Source: an uncultured Pseudogracilibacillus sp. (GTDB taxonomy: Bacteria; Bacillota; Bacilli; Bacillales; Amphibacillaceae). Taken from it: DNA of 64,000 bases. The stretch covers positions 6,332 to 70,331 of the forward strand of contig CALJVC010000050.1 in the NCBI GenBank assembly GCA_937974845.1, given 5' to 3'. Below the pieces are notes generated by a model. The model did no database searches and was not told where the DNA came from. It worked only from the letters and a program-made list of their open reading frames with translations. Shown one piece after another: positions 1 to 8,387 of the stretch. The translations under genes and the position numbers were made by a program. Numbering within the stretch: position 1 is the first letter of the stretch; each line of letters begins with the position of its first letter.

Positions 1-88
1 GAGTGCAACTCGCTCTTACGAAGCAAATGTTACAGCTTTAAACGCGACGAAGGACATGCTCTTAAAAGCGTTAGAAATTGGTAAATAA
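1..88 (+). CDS. flgC: Flagellar basal-body rod protein FlgC, C-terminal end only
   Basis: Reading from base 2, 28 codons precede a TAA at 86-88. They give a tail with Arg-Ser-Tyr-Glu-Ala-Asn-Val followed by Ala-Thr-Lys-Asp-Met-Leu, the conserved C-terminal helix of FlgC-type rod proteins. The gene is cut by the window edge. It lies 21 bases before fliE, the usual flgB-flgC-fliE order in Bacillus. FlgC is a proximal rod subunit of the flagellar basal body. The identification rests on this short motif plus position. Confidence 0.85.
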   Translation, partial: SATRSYEANVTALNATKDMLLKALEIGK

Positions 89-109
89 CAGTAGTCGGAG
101 GGATAGTAT

Positions 110-409
110 ATGTTCGATAAAGTAAATCTACTAAAGCAACCTACTATGCAAGGAATTAATAAGAATCACCCAATTCCAGATGAAAATAAAAGTAATTTTA
201 AGCAGATTTTTAAAAACGCTATTGAAAAAGTTAGTAAAGTAGAAAACGAGGCTGATTTACAGCAGCAGTTGCTAGTTAATGGGAAAGTTGACGATTTACA
301 CCAAGTGATGATTGCGACTCAAAAGGCAACCATTACTATTGAAGCAGCTGTACAAATTCAACAAAAAGTAATCGACGCATACAACGAAGTAATGCGTATG
401 CAAGTATAA
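110..409 (+). CDS. fliE: Flagellar hook-basal body complex protein FliE
   Basis: This is a 99-residue protein, the normal FliE size, with a polar N-terminal part and a conserved C-terminal half containing Asp-Asp-Leu-His-Gln-Val-Met and a final Tyr-Asn-Glu-Val-Met-Arg-Met. FliE joins the MS ring (FliF) to the proximal rod and is an early export substrate. The start ATG follows a GGAGGG Shine-Dalgarno at about 97-102. It sits between flgC and fliF as in other Bacillaceae and is presumably cotranscribed with them. Confidence 0.95.
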   Translation: MFDKVNLLKQPTMQGINKNHPIPDENKSNFKQIFKNAIEKVSKVENEADLQQQLLVNGKVDDLHQVMIATQKATITIEAAVQIQQKVIDAYNEVMRMQV

Positions 410-457
410 TAATGAATAATTTACTAGTTAACTATAAATGAAGACCGGTGGAATCCT

Positions 458-2062
458 ATGAACGAACAGTTAAAAAAGATAAATGAACAATTGAAAAAAC
501 TTTGGCAAGAAAGCTCACGGAAAAATAAAATAATTTTCTTTTCGTCGGTTGGTATTGTTCTTGTAGCTATCATTGCGATCATCATTTTTGCTACCTCCAA
601 AAACTTTGTACCTTTATATACGAATCTATCTCCTGCTGAAGTCGGTCAAATTAAAGAAGAACTCGACGCGCAAAATGTTCCGTATGAAATTACCGAAAAT
701 GGTACAGCTATTAAAGTTCCGAAGGAAGAAAGTGAACGTCTTCTAGTAGAATTGGCTGGCAAACAGATACCAAAAAGTGGTCACATTGACTATTCTTTCT
801 TTAGTGAAAATGCATCTTGGGGTGTAACAGATAACGAGTTTAATATGATGAAGCTCGATGCTATGAATACGGAATTAGCGAATCTAATCAAAAGCATCGA
901 TGGTGTAGAAGATGCAGAAGTGATGATCACTTTGCCGGAGAAGTCAGTCTTTGTCAGCGATCAGGGTGAAGAAGCAAGTGCTGCCATTGTGCTACATACG
1001 GAGTTCGGTCATGAGTTCGAAGGGAACCAAATCGAATCCCTCTATCATTTAGTATCTAAGGCGGTACCGAATCTACCACCTGAAAATATCGTCATTCGTA
1101 ACCAATACCTTGAATATTTCGACCTAGAAGAAAGTGAGTTTGAAGATGAGTATACTTATCAACAAACTGTGAAAAGAGATACAGAACGAGATATTCAACG
1201 CCGTTTACAGCAAATGCTCGGAGCGATGGTCGGAATGGATCGGGTGCTAGTATCGGTGACGGCAGATATTGACTTTACGAAGGAAAATCGTGAAGAAGAA
1301 TTGGTAGAGCCGGTAGATGTCGACAATATGGAAGGTGTACCAGTAAGTATCGAAACGATTCGAGAAACGTTTGAAGGTACTGAAGGTGGACCAGGAGTCG
1401 TTGGAACAGGAGAAGAAGACATTCCGAACTATCCAGCAGGTTTACAAGGACAAGATGGTGACTATGAACTAGTAAAAGATACGATTAACTATGAACTTAA
1501 CCGTATCAATCGTGAAATTGTTGAATCACCATACAAGGTACGCGATTTAGGTGTTCAAGTAGTCATCGATAATGTCGTTGGTGTTGAAGATGGTGAGATT
1601 CAACAGTTGACCCAGCAGGAGCAAGGGGCGGTAGAAGAAGGTGTTGCTTCAATTTTGAACTCGATCATTACGACATCAATTGATGGTGGATACGAAGAAG
1701 ATGACGAAGAGGAGATGGATGTAGAAGATAAGATTTCTATCGTGTTCCAGCCCTTCAGTCATCATACAGATGAAGCAGAGGATGCCGATGGCACATCGAT
1801 TCCGATTTGGGTATACATTTTAGGCGGTGTGTTATTAGCAATTATTATTGCATTGATCGTCCTACTAAGAAGAAAGCGCAATGAAGAAGAGCTAGAAGAA
1901 GAGATAGCCTACGAAGAACCACTCGAAGAGGAAGAGGTGCCAGATCTTATGGCGCAGCCGAAATCTGAGGCTGACATCCAGCGAGAACAACTTGAACGTA
2001 TGGCGGATGAAAATCCGGAAGATTTTGCAAAATTATTACGTAGTTGGATTTCTGATGATTAG
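458..2062 (+). CDS. fliF: Flagellar MS-ring protein FliF
   Basis: At 534 residues this matches FliF. A transmembrane segment lies near residues 25-45 and a second near 448-468, flanking a large periplasm-facing region with the ring-building motifs (YscJ/FliF domain: Tyr-Thr-Asn-Leu near 52-56, Ile-Asp-Gly-Val-Glu-Asp near 148). The C-terminal cytoplasmic tail is acidic and ends in the FliG-binding segment (Asp-Phe-Ala-Lys-Leu-Leu-Arg-Ser-Trp). FliF forms the membrane ring on which the motor and export gate assemble. The first residues carry a short tandem repeat of Asn-Glu-Gln-Leu-Lys-Lys. The start ATG has a GGTGG upstream. Confidence 0.97.
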   Translation: MNEQLKKINEQLKKLWQESSRKNKIIFFSSVGIVLVAIIAIIIFATSKNFVPLYTNLSPAEVGQIKEELDAQNVPYEITENGTAIKVPKEESERLLVELAGKQIPKSGHIDYSFFSENASWGVTDNEFNMMKLDAMNTELANLIKSIDGVEDAEVMITLPEKSVFVSDQGEEASAAIVLHTEFGHEFEGNQIESLYHLVSKAVPNLPPENIVIRNQYLEYFDLEESEFEDEYTYQQTVKRDTERDIQRRLQQMLGAMVGMDRVLVSVTADIDFTKENREEELVEPVDVDNMEGVPVSIETIRETFEGTEGGPGVVGTGEEDIPNYPAGLQGQDGDYELVKDTINYELNRINREIVESPYKVRDLGVQVVIDNVVGVEDGEIQQLTQQEQGAVEEGVASILNSIITTSIDGGYEEDDEEEMDVEDKISIVFQPFSHHTDEAEDADGTSIPIWVYILGGVLLAIIIALIVLLRRKRNEEELEEEIAYEEPLEEEEVPDLMAQPKSEADIQREQLERMADENPEDFAKLLRSWISDD

Positions 2063-2064
2063 AG

Positions 2065-3087
2065 GTGAGGGCAATCGCTAGACAAGCAAGACCATTAACA
2101 GGTGCTCAAAAAGCTGCAATTTTATTAATTGCATTAGGTCCAGATATATCAGCTAAGGTAATGAAAAATTTAACCGATGAAGAAGTAGAACAAATCAGCC
2201 TGGAAATTTCATCTATTCAAAAGGTGAAGCCAGAGGTTAAAGAAGAAGTAATCGAACAATTCCATCAAATTGCTGTTGCCCAAGATTATATATCCCAAGG
2301 TGGCGTTAGCTATGCAAAAATGTTGTTAGAGAAGGCCTTTGGGGAACAGGAAGCGATGAATATTATCAATCGTCTTACTTCATCTTTACAGGTTCGGCCT
2401 TTCGATTTTGCCCGGAAGGCTGATCCTGGACAAATTCTAAACTTTATCCAAAACGAACACCCACAAACCATCGCTTTAGTGTTATCTTATTTAGATCCTG
2501 AACAGGCGGGCCAAATTTTGTCTGAGTTAGAAGAGGATGTTCAGGCGGATATCGCAAGACGTATTGCGACGATGGATTCAACGCCACCTGATATCGTGAC
2601 AAGTATTGAACAAATTTTAGAACAGAAGATCTCTAGCTCTTTAATCGATGACTATACCCAGACCGGTGGAATTCAAGCGGTTGTCGATGTATTGAACCAA
2701 GTAGACCGTAGTACGGAACGGACTATTTTAGAAACATTAGAGATTCAAGATCCAGAGTTATCTGAAGAAATTAAGAAACGTATGTTTATCTTCGATGATA
2801 TTGTTATTCTGGATAACCGAGCAATTCAACGAATTATTCGCGAAGTCGACAATGAAGATTTAATGTTAGCCCTTCGAGCTGCAAGCGATGAAGTGAAGGA
2901 CTTAATCTTTAAAAACATGTCGCAACGAATGGCCGAGACTTTCAAAGAGGAGATGGAGTATATGGGGCCAGTTCGTCTCCGGGATGTAGAAGAAGCTCAA
3001 TCGCGAATTGTTGCAACTATTCGCCGCTTAGATGAAATAGGTGAAATTGTCATCGCCCGCGGTGGAGGTGACGATATCCTTGTCTAA
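2065..3087 (+). CDS. fliG: Flagellar motor switch protein FliG
   Basis: This 340-residue protein keeps the FliG core: Leu-Gln-Val-Arg-Pro-Phe-Asp in the N-terminal domain, Glu-His-Pro-Gln-Thr (EHPQT) in the middle domain and charged torque residues in the C-terminal domain, ending in Arg-Gly-Gly-Gly-Asp-Asp-Ile-Leu-Val. FliG couples stator force to rotor rotation and binds FliF and FliM. The start is uncertain. GTG at 2065 lies inside AGGTGA (2063-2068), which would itself be the Shine-Dalgarno for an in-frame ATC at 2074. Homologues start with Met-Ala-Arg, which aligns with that ATC. The gene begins 3 bases after fliF, so coupled initiation at GTG is also possible. Confidence 0.96.
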   Translation: MRAIARQARPLTGAQKAAILLIALGPDISAKVMKNLTDEEVEQISLEISSIQKVKPEVKEEVIEQFHQIAVAQDYISQGGVSYAKMLLEKAFGEQEAMNIINRLTSSLQVRPFDFARKADPGQILNFIQNEHPQTIALVLSYLDPEQAGQILSELEEDVQADIARRIATMDSTPPDIVTSIEQILEQKISSSLIDDYTQTGGIQAVVDVLNQVDRSTERTILETLEIQDPELSEEIKKRMFIFDDIVILDNRAIQRIIREVDNEDLMLALRAASDEVKDLIFKNMSQRMAETFKEEMEYMGPVRLRDVEEAQSRIVATIRRLDEIGEIVIARGGGDDILV

Positions 3088-3814
3088 TGGATTAGAAGCA
3101 AAGAAAGTTATTTCTATTAAAAGCATCAAGGATATTGTTGAAGCAGAAGAGGAAGAGGCGGTCGATCATCAAGCGACAAATCTTCAAATGGAAGTAGACC
3201 GTTTGCGAACCGAATTACGGCAACTAGAAGTTGAGAAGGAACGCTTACTTTCTGAAGTACGCCAAACGATTGCACAAGAAAAAGAAGCCTGGCAAGTAGA
3301 AAAAGAAGAAGAAAGAGAAAGAGCCAAGGAAGTCGGTTACCAAGAAGGCTACAATCAGGCGGTACAAGAAGTTGAAGAACGATACCATGCGATGTTAGCA
3401 GAAGCCAATGAAATTACGAAACGGGCCAAAGAAGAATATGATAAGACAGTTAGTAAATACGAGCAGGCGATTGTACAACTTTCCGTCGCCATCGCAAACA
3501 AGATCATCACTACATCAATCGATGAAAAGCCCGAATATTTCACTAAATTAGTTGAGACGGCGATTATTGATTTGAAAGATTCTTCGAATGTTGAACTTCA
3601 TGTTCATCCATCTCAATATGAACTTTTAGTTGGACAAAAAGAAGAGTTCGAGCAAATTGTAATGAAAGAGGATGTAATTTCCATTTATGTCAATACACAA
3701 TTAGAACCCTACAGTTGTATGATCAAACATCCTTATGGTCAAATTGACGTTAGTGTCGATACACAGTTAGAAGAAATTAAACGGGCTTTAGAAGAAAAAG
3801 TAATGGAGAGATAG
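3080..3814 (+). CDS. fliH: Flagellar assembly protein FliH
   Basis: I start this at TTG 3080, giving 244 residues (Met-Ser-Asn-Gly-Leu), because a perfect GGAGGTGA lies at 3064-3071 with 8-base spacing. Longer in-frame starts run deep into fliG. The gene overlaps the end of fliG by 8 bases, as in Bacillus. Residues about 25-150 form a long Glu/Lys-rich coiled coil with Gly-Tyr-Gln-Glu-Gly. The C-terminal third is the FliH/HrpE-type domain. FliH is the stator-like regulator of the FliI ATPase and delivers substrate complexes to the export gate. Confidence 0.93.
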   Translation: MSNGLEAKKVISIKSIKDIVEAEEEEAVDHQATNLQMEVDRLRTELRQLEVEKERLLSEVRQTIAQEKEAWQVEKEEERERAKEVGYQEGYNQAVQEVEERYHAMLAEANEITKRAKEEYDKTVSKYEQAIVQLSVAIANKIITTSIDEKPEYFTKLVETAIIDLKDSSNVELHVHPSQYELLVGQKEEFEQIVMKEDVISIYVNTQLEPYSCMIKHPYGQIDVSVDTQLEEIKRALEEKVMER

Positions 3815-3816
3815 CG

Positions 3817-5142
3817 ATGGAACTCGCTGAACTTTTAGAAACCGTTGAAACGGCGGATACGTATAGACGCTATGGTAAGGTTCACCGCATTGTCGGTTTA
3901 ATGATTGAGTCATTAGGACCCTTAGCGCATATTGGCGAAGTTTGTCTTATTTATCCAGAAAACAAACAAAAGAAGCCTATTCTGGCTGAGGTAGTAGGAT
4001 TTAATAACGAACGAGTCATGCTCATGCCTTATACAGAAGTTGCAGAAGTTGGTCCAGGCTGTTTAGTCGAAGCTACAGGAAAGCCCTTGATGGTGAAGGT
4101 TGGGCGAAGTTTGATTGGTAAGGCAGTCGACGCATTAGGACAACCCTTAGATTTATCTCCTCTTCCGAAAGGTTTAAAGGAAATTAAAACAGAGCAAGCT
4201 CCACCGAATCCTTTAGAAAGGCCGAGTATTAGCGAACCAATTCAAGTGGGCATCCGAGCGATCGATTCCTTTTTAACAGTAGGGAAAGGACAAAGGATTG
4301 GGATATTCGCTGGAAGTGGAGTAGGTAAAAGTACCTTATTAGGTATGATTGCCCGAAATAGTGAAGCAGACCTAAATGTGATTGCTTTGATTGGAGAACG
4401 AGGTAGAGAAGTTCGGGATTTTATCGAACACGATCTTGGAGAAGAAGGGTTGAAAAAATCGATTATCGTTGCCGCCACTTCTGACCAACCCGCATTAATG
4501 CGAATCAAAGGGGCTTATACCGCAACAGCGATCAGTGAATATTTTCGTGACCAAGGTTTTTCAGTGAATCTAATGATGGATTCTGTAACTAGGGTCGCGA
4601 TGGCTCAAAGAGAAGTAGGCCTTGCGGTAGGCGAACCACCGACGACGAAAGGCTACACTCCCTCGGTTTTTGCCATGTTACCGCAATTGCTTGAACGTAC
4701 AGGCACGAATCCCCATGGCTATATTACCGCTTTTTATACGGTGTTAGTCGACGGGGACGATATGAACGAACCGATTGCCGACGCTGTTCGAGGAATTCTC
4801 GATGGTCACTTCGTCCTTGACCGTCGTCTAGCCGAAGCTGGGCAATATCCGGCAATCAACGTACTTAAATCTGTTAGCCGATTAATGCATTCTATTGCGG
4901 ATCCCGAACATATTGAAGCAGCGACGAAGGTAAGGGATTTGCTCGCTACCTTTGAAGAAAATAGTGAATTAATACAAATAGGTGCCTATAAACATGGTAC
5001 GAATAAAAAAATAGATCAAGCGATTCATTTCCAACCAAAAATCATCGACTTTCTCAAACAGGGAATCGAAGAAACGATGACCTTTGAGGAGAGTATAGAA
5101 ATCTTAAAGCAATTAGCAGAAACAGGTGGTGACGTAACTTGA
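3817..5142 (+). CDS. fliI: Flagellum-specific type III export ATPase FliI
   Basis: This is a 441-residue F1-beta-like ATPase. The Walker A sequence Gly-Ser-Gly-Val-Gly-Lys-Ser-Thr is at residues 166-173, followed by Gly-Glu-Arg-Gly-Arg-Glu-Val-Arg-Asp-Phe. The Walker B region has Leu-Met-Met-Asp-Ser-Val-Thr-Arg, and Pro-Pro-Thr-Thr-Lys-Gly-Tyr-Thr-Pro-Ser distinguishes type III/flagellar ATPases from F1. FliI unfolds and detaches export substrates at the base of the flagellum, working with FliH and FliJ. ATG 3817 follows GGAGAG at 3805-3810. Its stop overlaps the start of fliJ. Confidence 0.98.
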   Translation: MELAELLETVETADTYRRYGKVHRIVGLMIESLGPLAHIGEVCLIYPENKQKKPILAEVVGFNNERVMLMPYTEVAEVGPGCLVEATGKPLMVKVGRSLIGKAVDALGQPLDLSPLPKGLKEIKTEQAPPNPLERPSISEPIQVGIRAIDSFLTVGKGQRIGIFAGSGVGKSTLLGMIARNSEADLNVIALIGERGREVRDFIEHDLGEEGLKKSIIVAATSDQPALMRIKGAYTATAISEYFRDQGFSVNLMMDSVTRVAMAQREVGLAVGEPPTTKGYTPSVFAMLPQLLERTGTNPHGYITAFYTVLVDGDDMNEPIADAVRGILDGHFVLDRRLAEAGQYPAINVLKSVSRLMHSIADPEHIEAATKVRDLLATFEENSELIQIGAYKHGTNKKIDQAIHFQPKIIDFLKQGIEETMTFEESIEILKQLAETGGDVT

Positions 5143-5579
5143 GTTCGATTGTCGCACTAGAAAAAATTCACGATTTACGAAACGAAGAAAAAAATCATGC
5201 ACTATTGGAACAAAAAGAAGCAACGGATCATTTTGAACAAGTAGCTAAGGAGTTATATATCGAGTTAAAAACAAAAGAAGAAGCAGAAGCTAAGCTGCAA
5301 AAGATGTATCAGAGCTCAGAAGTAATTTTTAAAATTAGGGAACAAACTTTATATATCGACGCTTTACAGAGGAAAATTTTAAAATTACAGCAAGAAGTGC
5401 AAAGAGCACGACAACGAATGGAAGAAAAACGTCATCTTGTTACTGAAAAACATGTGGAATTAAAGAAGATTGAAACGATGATTGATCGACGCAAGGAAGA
5501 AAAGCGTTTGGCAGAGAAAAAAGAAGAAGCAAAACAGATGGATGAAATATCCTTAAATCGATATATTCGTGCTGAATAG
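5139..5579 (+). CDS. fliJ: Flagellar export protein FliJ
   Basis: This 146-residue protein is almost entirely predicted coiled coil, rich in Glu, Lys and Gln, as expected for FliJ, the gamma-subunit-like stalk that sits in the FliI hexamer and contacts FlhA. It starts at TTG 5139, which overlaps the fliI stop (TTGA), with GGTGGTGA just upstream. Primary sequence is poorly conserved in this family, so position between fliI and ylxF carries much of the call. Confidence 0.88.
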   Translation: MSSIVALEKIHDLRNEEKNHALLEQKEATDHFEQVAKELYIELKTKEEAEAKLQKMYQSSEVIFKIREQTLYIDALQRKILKLQQEVQRARQRMEEKRHLVTEKHVELKKIETMIDRRKEEKRLAEKKEEAKQMDEISLNRYIRAE

Positions 5580-5587
5580 GTGAGAAA

Positions 5588-6169
5588 ATGGCAAAAGAAA
5601 AGATGGAAAAAGAAAATAAAAAATTAAATCCTTTGCTACAAATACTTTTCGCAGTCGTTTTACCTGTTCTCGTAGCAGGGATATTAGTAGTAATTGTTTT
5701 AATGTTTCTCGGTGTAGATGTTGCCGGCTGGACGGAGGAGAAGTTAGCAAAGACTCCAATCGTCTCATCCTTTGTAAAAACTGAAGGAGAAAAAGAATTG
5801 TTAGCAAAGCTTGAAAAGGCTGAAGAAACTATCGAATCCCAGAAGAAAACTATCGAGGATTTGGAAGAACAAGTGGAATATTTAGAGGCTGAAGTAGATG
5901 ATTTAGAAATTGACTTAGCTAAACTGGAAAACGAGACGGATGAGAAAGAGCTAGAAGAGGCAAACCTTTCCGAAGATGTCGATATAAAGAAGTTAGCTGG
6001 CTCTTTCCGTAAGATGGATAAAGCACAGGCGGCTAGGATTGTATCTAATTTGGATATGCAAAAGGCAGTATTGTTGCTATCTAATGTGTCCGGAGATATT
6101 CGAGGAGAAATATTAGAAGAAATGGATCCGCAAACGGCCGCTACTTTAATGGAAAATATGATGCAATAA
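5588..6169 (+). CDS. ylxF: YlxF/MotE-like flagellar operon protein
   Basis: This 193-residue protein has one N-terminal transmembrane helix (about residues 17-42), a long acidic coiled coil (about 65-125) and a C-terminal MgtE-N-like domain with Lys-Ala-Gln-Ala-Ala-Arg-Ile-Val and Pro-Gln-Thr-Ala-Ala-Thr-Leu-Met. This layout matches B. subtilis YlxF, which sits between fliJ and fliK. In alphaproteobacteria the related MotE acts as a chaperone for a motility protein. The role in Bacilli is not established, and an export or stator accessory role is inference. ATG 5588 has AGGTGAG upstream, overlapping the fliJ stop. Confidence 0.85.
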   Translation: MAKEKMEKENKKLNPLLQILFAVVLPVLVAGILVVIVLMFLGVDVAGWTEEKLAKTPIVSSFVKTEGEKELLAKLEKAEETIESQKKTIEDLEEQVEYLEAEVDDLEIDLAKLENETDEKELEEANLSEDVDIKKLAGSFRKMDKAQAARIVSNLDMQKAVLLLSNVSGDIRGEILEEMDPQTAATLMENMMQ

Positions 6170-6200
6170 CGAACAATTCCCTTGAAAGGGGGTGAACTAG

Positions 6201-7511
6201 ATGAAGGCAAGCGAACTATTACTACTTGCTACTAATTCTACGAAGTCTTTTAGCAACTCTTCTAAGCTAAATGCTAGCGATCAAAAGGGTAAATTTTCTA
6301 CCAATTTAAATGAAGTCCTTCAATCCGGAGGGGAATTGGGAGAAGAAGAATCTACCCTACCTTTTCTTGACTTAGGTCAAGTTAGTAATTTGAATTCTGT
6401 AAAGACGTCGGAGCAAGTAGATGAAGAAGAGGTTGTTCTTTCTTTAGAAACCCTATCTTTAGAAGGATTAGAGGAGATTTTTTCAGAGGTCGATTTCTTA
6501 GAATTGAGTGAGAAAGAGACGGATACAACCTATCCAGTGGCTACAGAAACGATGGATGAAGTAGAAGGTGTCAAACAAGAAGAAATCGCCTTATTACCAT
6601 CGATTGAAGAACTTTATCCCGATTGGTATGAACAGCTTCAAAGCTTATTACAAAGACTCGGTTTGTTTTTACAACAAGCGAATCAATCTGTTACGACGGT
6701 AGCAGGTTTTGCGAAGGATGCCTATAGATTATTAGAAGACTTTGCAAAATTCCCTTTGAAATTGCAGCAAGCTTTTCTCGATGGAAATGTAGAAATCGAT
6801 GCGGATCAAGAGGCTTTAGATATCTTTCGTGGATTAGCTGAAGCGATGAATAAAAGAGGGAAAATGCTACAACATCAAGCCTATGCAAACGAAGCTAAGG
6901 TGACGATGGATGATGTACAACAATGGTTACAAGCTTCTCTTAGTAAGCAAGCTTCAAGTAGTCAAGAACAGGTCTTTGTTACGTCTCAAACATCGACCCA
7001 ACCGTTACCGATGCATGCTGTCGAACAATATACGATTCACGTAAGTGATTTAGAGCGAGTCGAAGCAGTTAGTCGAAAATTAGTGTCGGACTTAACACAA
7101 GTTTTAGAGCGTAGCCAATTTTTAAAACGACCAGGCCTAGAACAGTTAACTCTAACCTTACGGCCACATACGCTCGGAGAAGTTATTATTCGTCTCCAGC
7201 AAGTGAATGGAGAAATGACAGTTAGGTTTCTTGTTACGACCCAGGCCGCTAAAGAACTGTTTGAAGCGAATTTACATCAGTTGAAGCCGATGTTTGCGCC
7301 GAACCAAGTTGTAGTCGAACGTGCTCCCCAAGTGCCTGATGAGGAGTTTTATCAGGAGTTTCTAGAGGAAAACTTCGATGAAGAACAAGGGGAGGATGAT
7401 GAGACCGATCAGCAAGAAAAGTCGTTAGGCGAAAGCGATGAGCTTGAAACAAGCTTTGAGGACTTTTTAAACCAAATACGTAAGGAGGCGATAGCACATG
7501 ACGAAAATTGA
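6201..7511 (+). CDS. fliK: Flagellar hook-length control protein FliK
   Basis: This 436-residue protein has a variable, acidic, low-conservation N-terminal half and a C-terminal Flg_hook domain (about residues 285-380) with Leu-Thr-Leu-Arg-Pro-His-Thr-Leu-Gly-Glu-Val, the conserved core of FliK. FliK is exported, measures hook length and switches FlhB to filament-type export. It starts at ATG 6201 after AAGGGGGTGA, and its 3' end overlaps flgD by 14 bases. The C-terminal tail is strongly acidic. Confidence 0.92.
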   Translation: MKASELLLLATNSTKSFSNSSKLNASDQKGKFSTNLNEVLQSGGELGEEESTLPFLDLGQVSNLNSVKTSEQVDEEEVVLSLETLSLEGLEEIFSEVDFLELSEKETDTTYPVATETMDEVEGVKQEEIALLPSIEELYPDWYEQLQSLLQRLGLFLQQANQSVTTVAGFAKDAYRLLEDFAKFPLKLQQAFLDGNVEIDADQEALDIFRGLAEAMNKRGKMLQHQAYANEAKVTMDDVQQWLQASLSKQASSSQEQVFVTSQTSTQPLPMHAVEQYTIHVSDLERVEAVSRKLVSDLTQVLERSQFLKRPGLEQLTLTLRPHTLGEVIIRLQQVNGEMTVRFLVTTQAAKELFEANLHQLKPMFAPNQVVVERAPQVPDEEFYQEFLEENFDEEQGEDDETDQQEKSLGESDELETSFEDFLNQIRKEAIAHDEN

Positions 7512-7944
7512 CAGTTCTTTTTACCTTCCAGAAAACCAAGTCCGAACACCAAATTCCAATTTAGGTAAAGATGAATTTTTAAAAATATTAATGGCGCAAT
7601 TACAAAACCAGGATCCTTTAAGTCCAATGGAAGACAGAGATTTTATCGCCCAAATGGCAAACTTCTCGTCCTTAGAACAGTTAATGAATATGTCTAAATC
7701 AATCGATATGCTTGTACAAAACCAACTCGTTTCACCGATTGTGCAATATAGTCATATGATTGGAAAAGAAGTAACTTATATTCAAACTCAAGAAGATGGG
7801 GTAAAAGAAACCCTTAGCAGTGTTGTAAAGGCAGTAAGCCAAAAGGACGGGTGGGCGATTTTCGAACTAGAAAATGGAGAAAAAATTTATGCTGATAGTA
7901 TTTTAAAAGTAAGTGATACTAAAGGCGTTGGTGAAGGAAAATGA
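7498..7944 (+). CDS. flgD: Flagellar hook capping/assembly protein FlgD
   Basis: At 148 residues this is a short Bacillus-type FlgD. The N-terminal domain contains Asp-Glu-Phe-Leu-Lys-Ile-Leu-Met-Ala-Gln-Leu-Gln-Asn-Gln-Asp-Pro-Leu and Phe-Ser-Ser-Leu-Glu-Gln, the family signature. The C-terminal Ig-like part of proteobacterial FlgD is reduced. FlgD forms the scaffold cap for hook polymerisation. AAGGAGG precedes ATG 7498 inside the end of fliK, and the 3' end overlaps the next gene by 4 bases (ATGA). Confidence 0.95.
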   Translation: MTKIDSSFYLPENQVRTPNSNLGKDEFLKILMAQLQNQDPLSPMEDRDFIAQMANFSSLEQLMNMSKSIDMLVQNQLVSPIVQYSHMIGKEVTYIQTQEDGVKETLSSVVKAVSQKDGWAIFELENGEKIYADSILKVSDTKGVGEGK

Positions 7945-8309
7945 GTAAGTATATTCACCCACTACATCATCAACGGATTACCCATACGTCGCCCTTAACG
8001 ACCCAGAAAAAAACAAGTTCATCTAAAAACTTTGGAGATATTTTAACAGACCTTACACAATTAAAGGTCAGTAAGCACGCAGAAGAGCGGATGAAGCAAA
8101 GAAATATTCATTTTAACCCAAAACAGTGGCAAAAGATTAGCGAAAAAGTTTTTGAAGCGAAGCAAAAGGGTGTGACGGATGCCTTAGTAGTCGTAGATGA
8201 TGCCCGATTAATTGTTAGTGCGAAAAATAACACTGTAGTTACATGCTTAGGAAAAGATGACGTAAAAGATAAAATTTTTACGAATATTAATGGAACAATT
8301 TTATTATAG
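7941..8309 (+). CDS. TIGR02530-type flagellar operon protein
   Basis: This 122-residue protein carries Lys-Val-Ser-Lys-His-Ala-Glu-Glu-Arg-Met-Lys-Gln-Arg-Asn-Ile near residue 45 and a downstream basic region. I recognise these as the signature of the TIGR02530 flagellar-operon family found beside flgD and flgE in Bacilli and Clostridia. Its biochemical function is unknown, and a role in hook assembly is inferred only from position. The start ATG overlaps the flgD stop, implying coupled translation. The N-terminal 35 residues look disordered (His, Thr, Ser and Lys-rich). Confidence 0.85.
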   Translation: MSKYIHPLHHQRITHTSPLTTQKKTSSSKNFGDILTDLTQLKVSKHAEERMKQRNIHFNPKQWQKISEKVFEAKQKGVTDALVVVDDARLIVSAKNNTVVTCLGKDDVKDKIFTNINGTILL

Positions 8310-8387
8310 GTGGACCCTATTCGGGAGCCTAAAGGGTTGCGGAATGATGGAAGCAACTAAAACGATAAAGAAAGGGTTAGATAGGTT

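Noticed and set aside
5440..6210. 256-codon open frame on the - strand over fliJ, ylxF and the start of fliK
   Set aside because: It lies antisense to three well-supported genes, is dominated by Ser and Phe runs (the complement of Glu/Lys-rich coiled coil) and matches no family I recognise.
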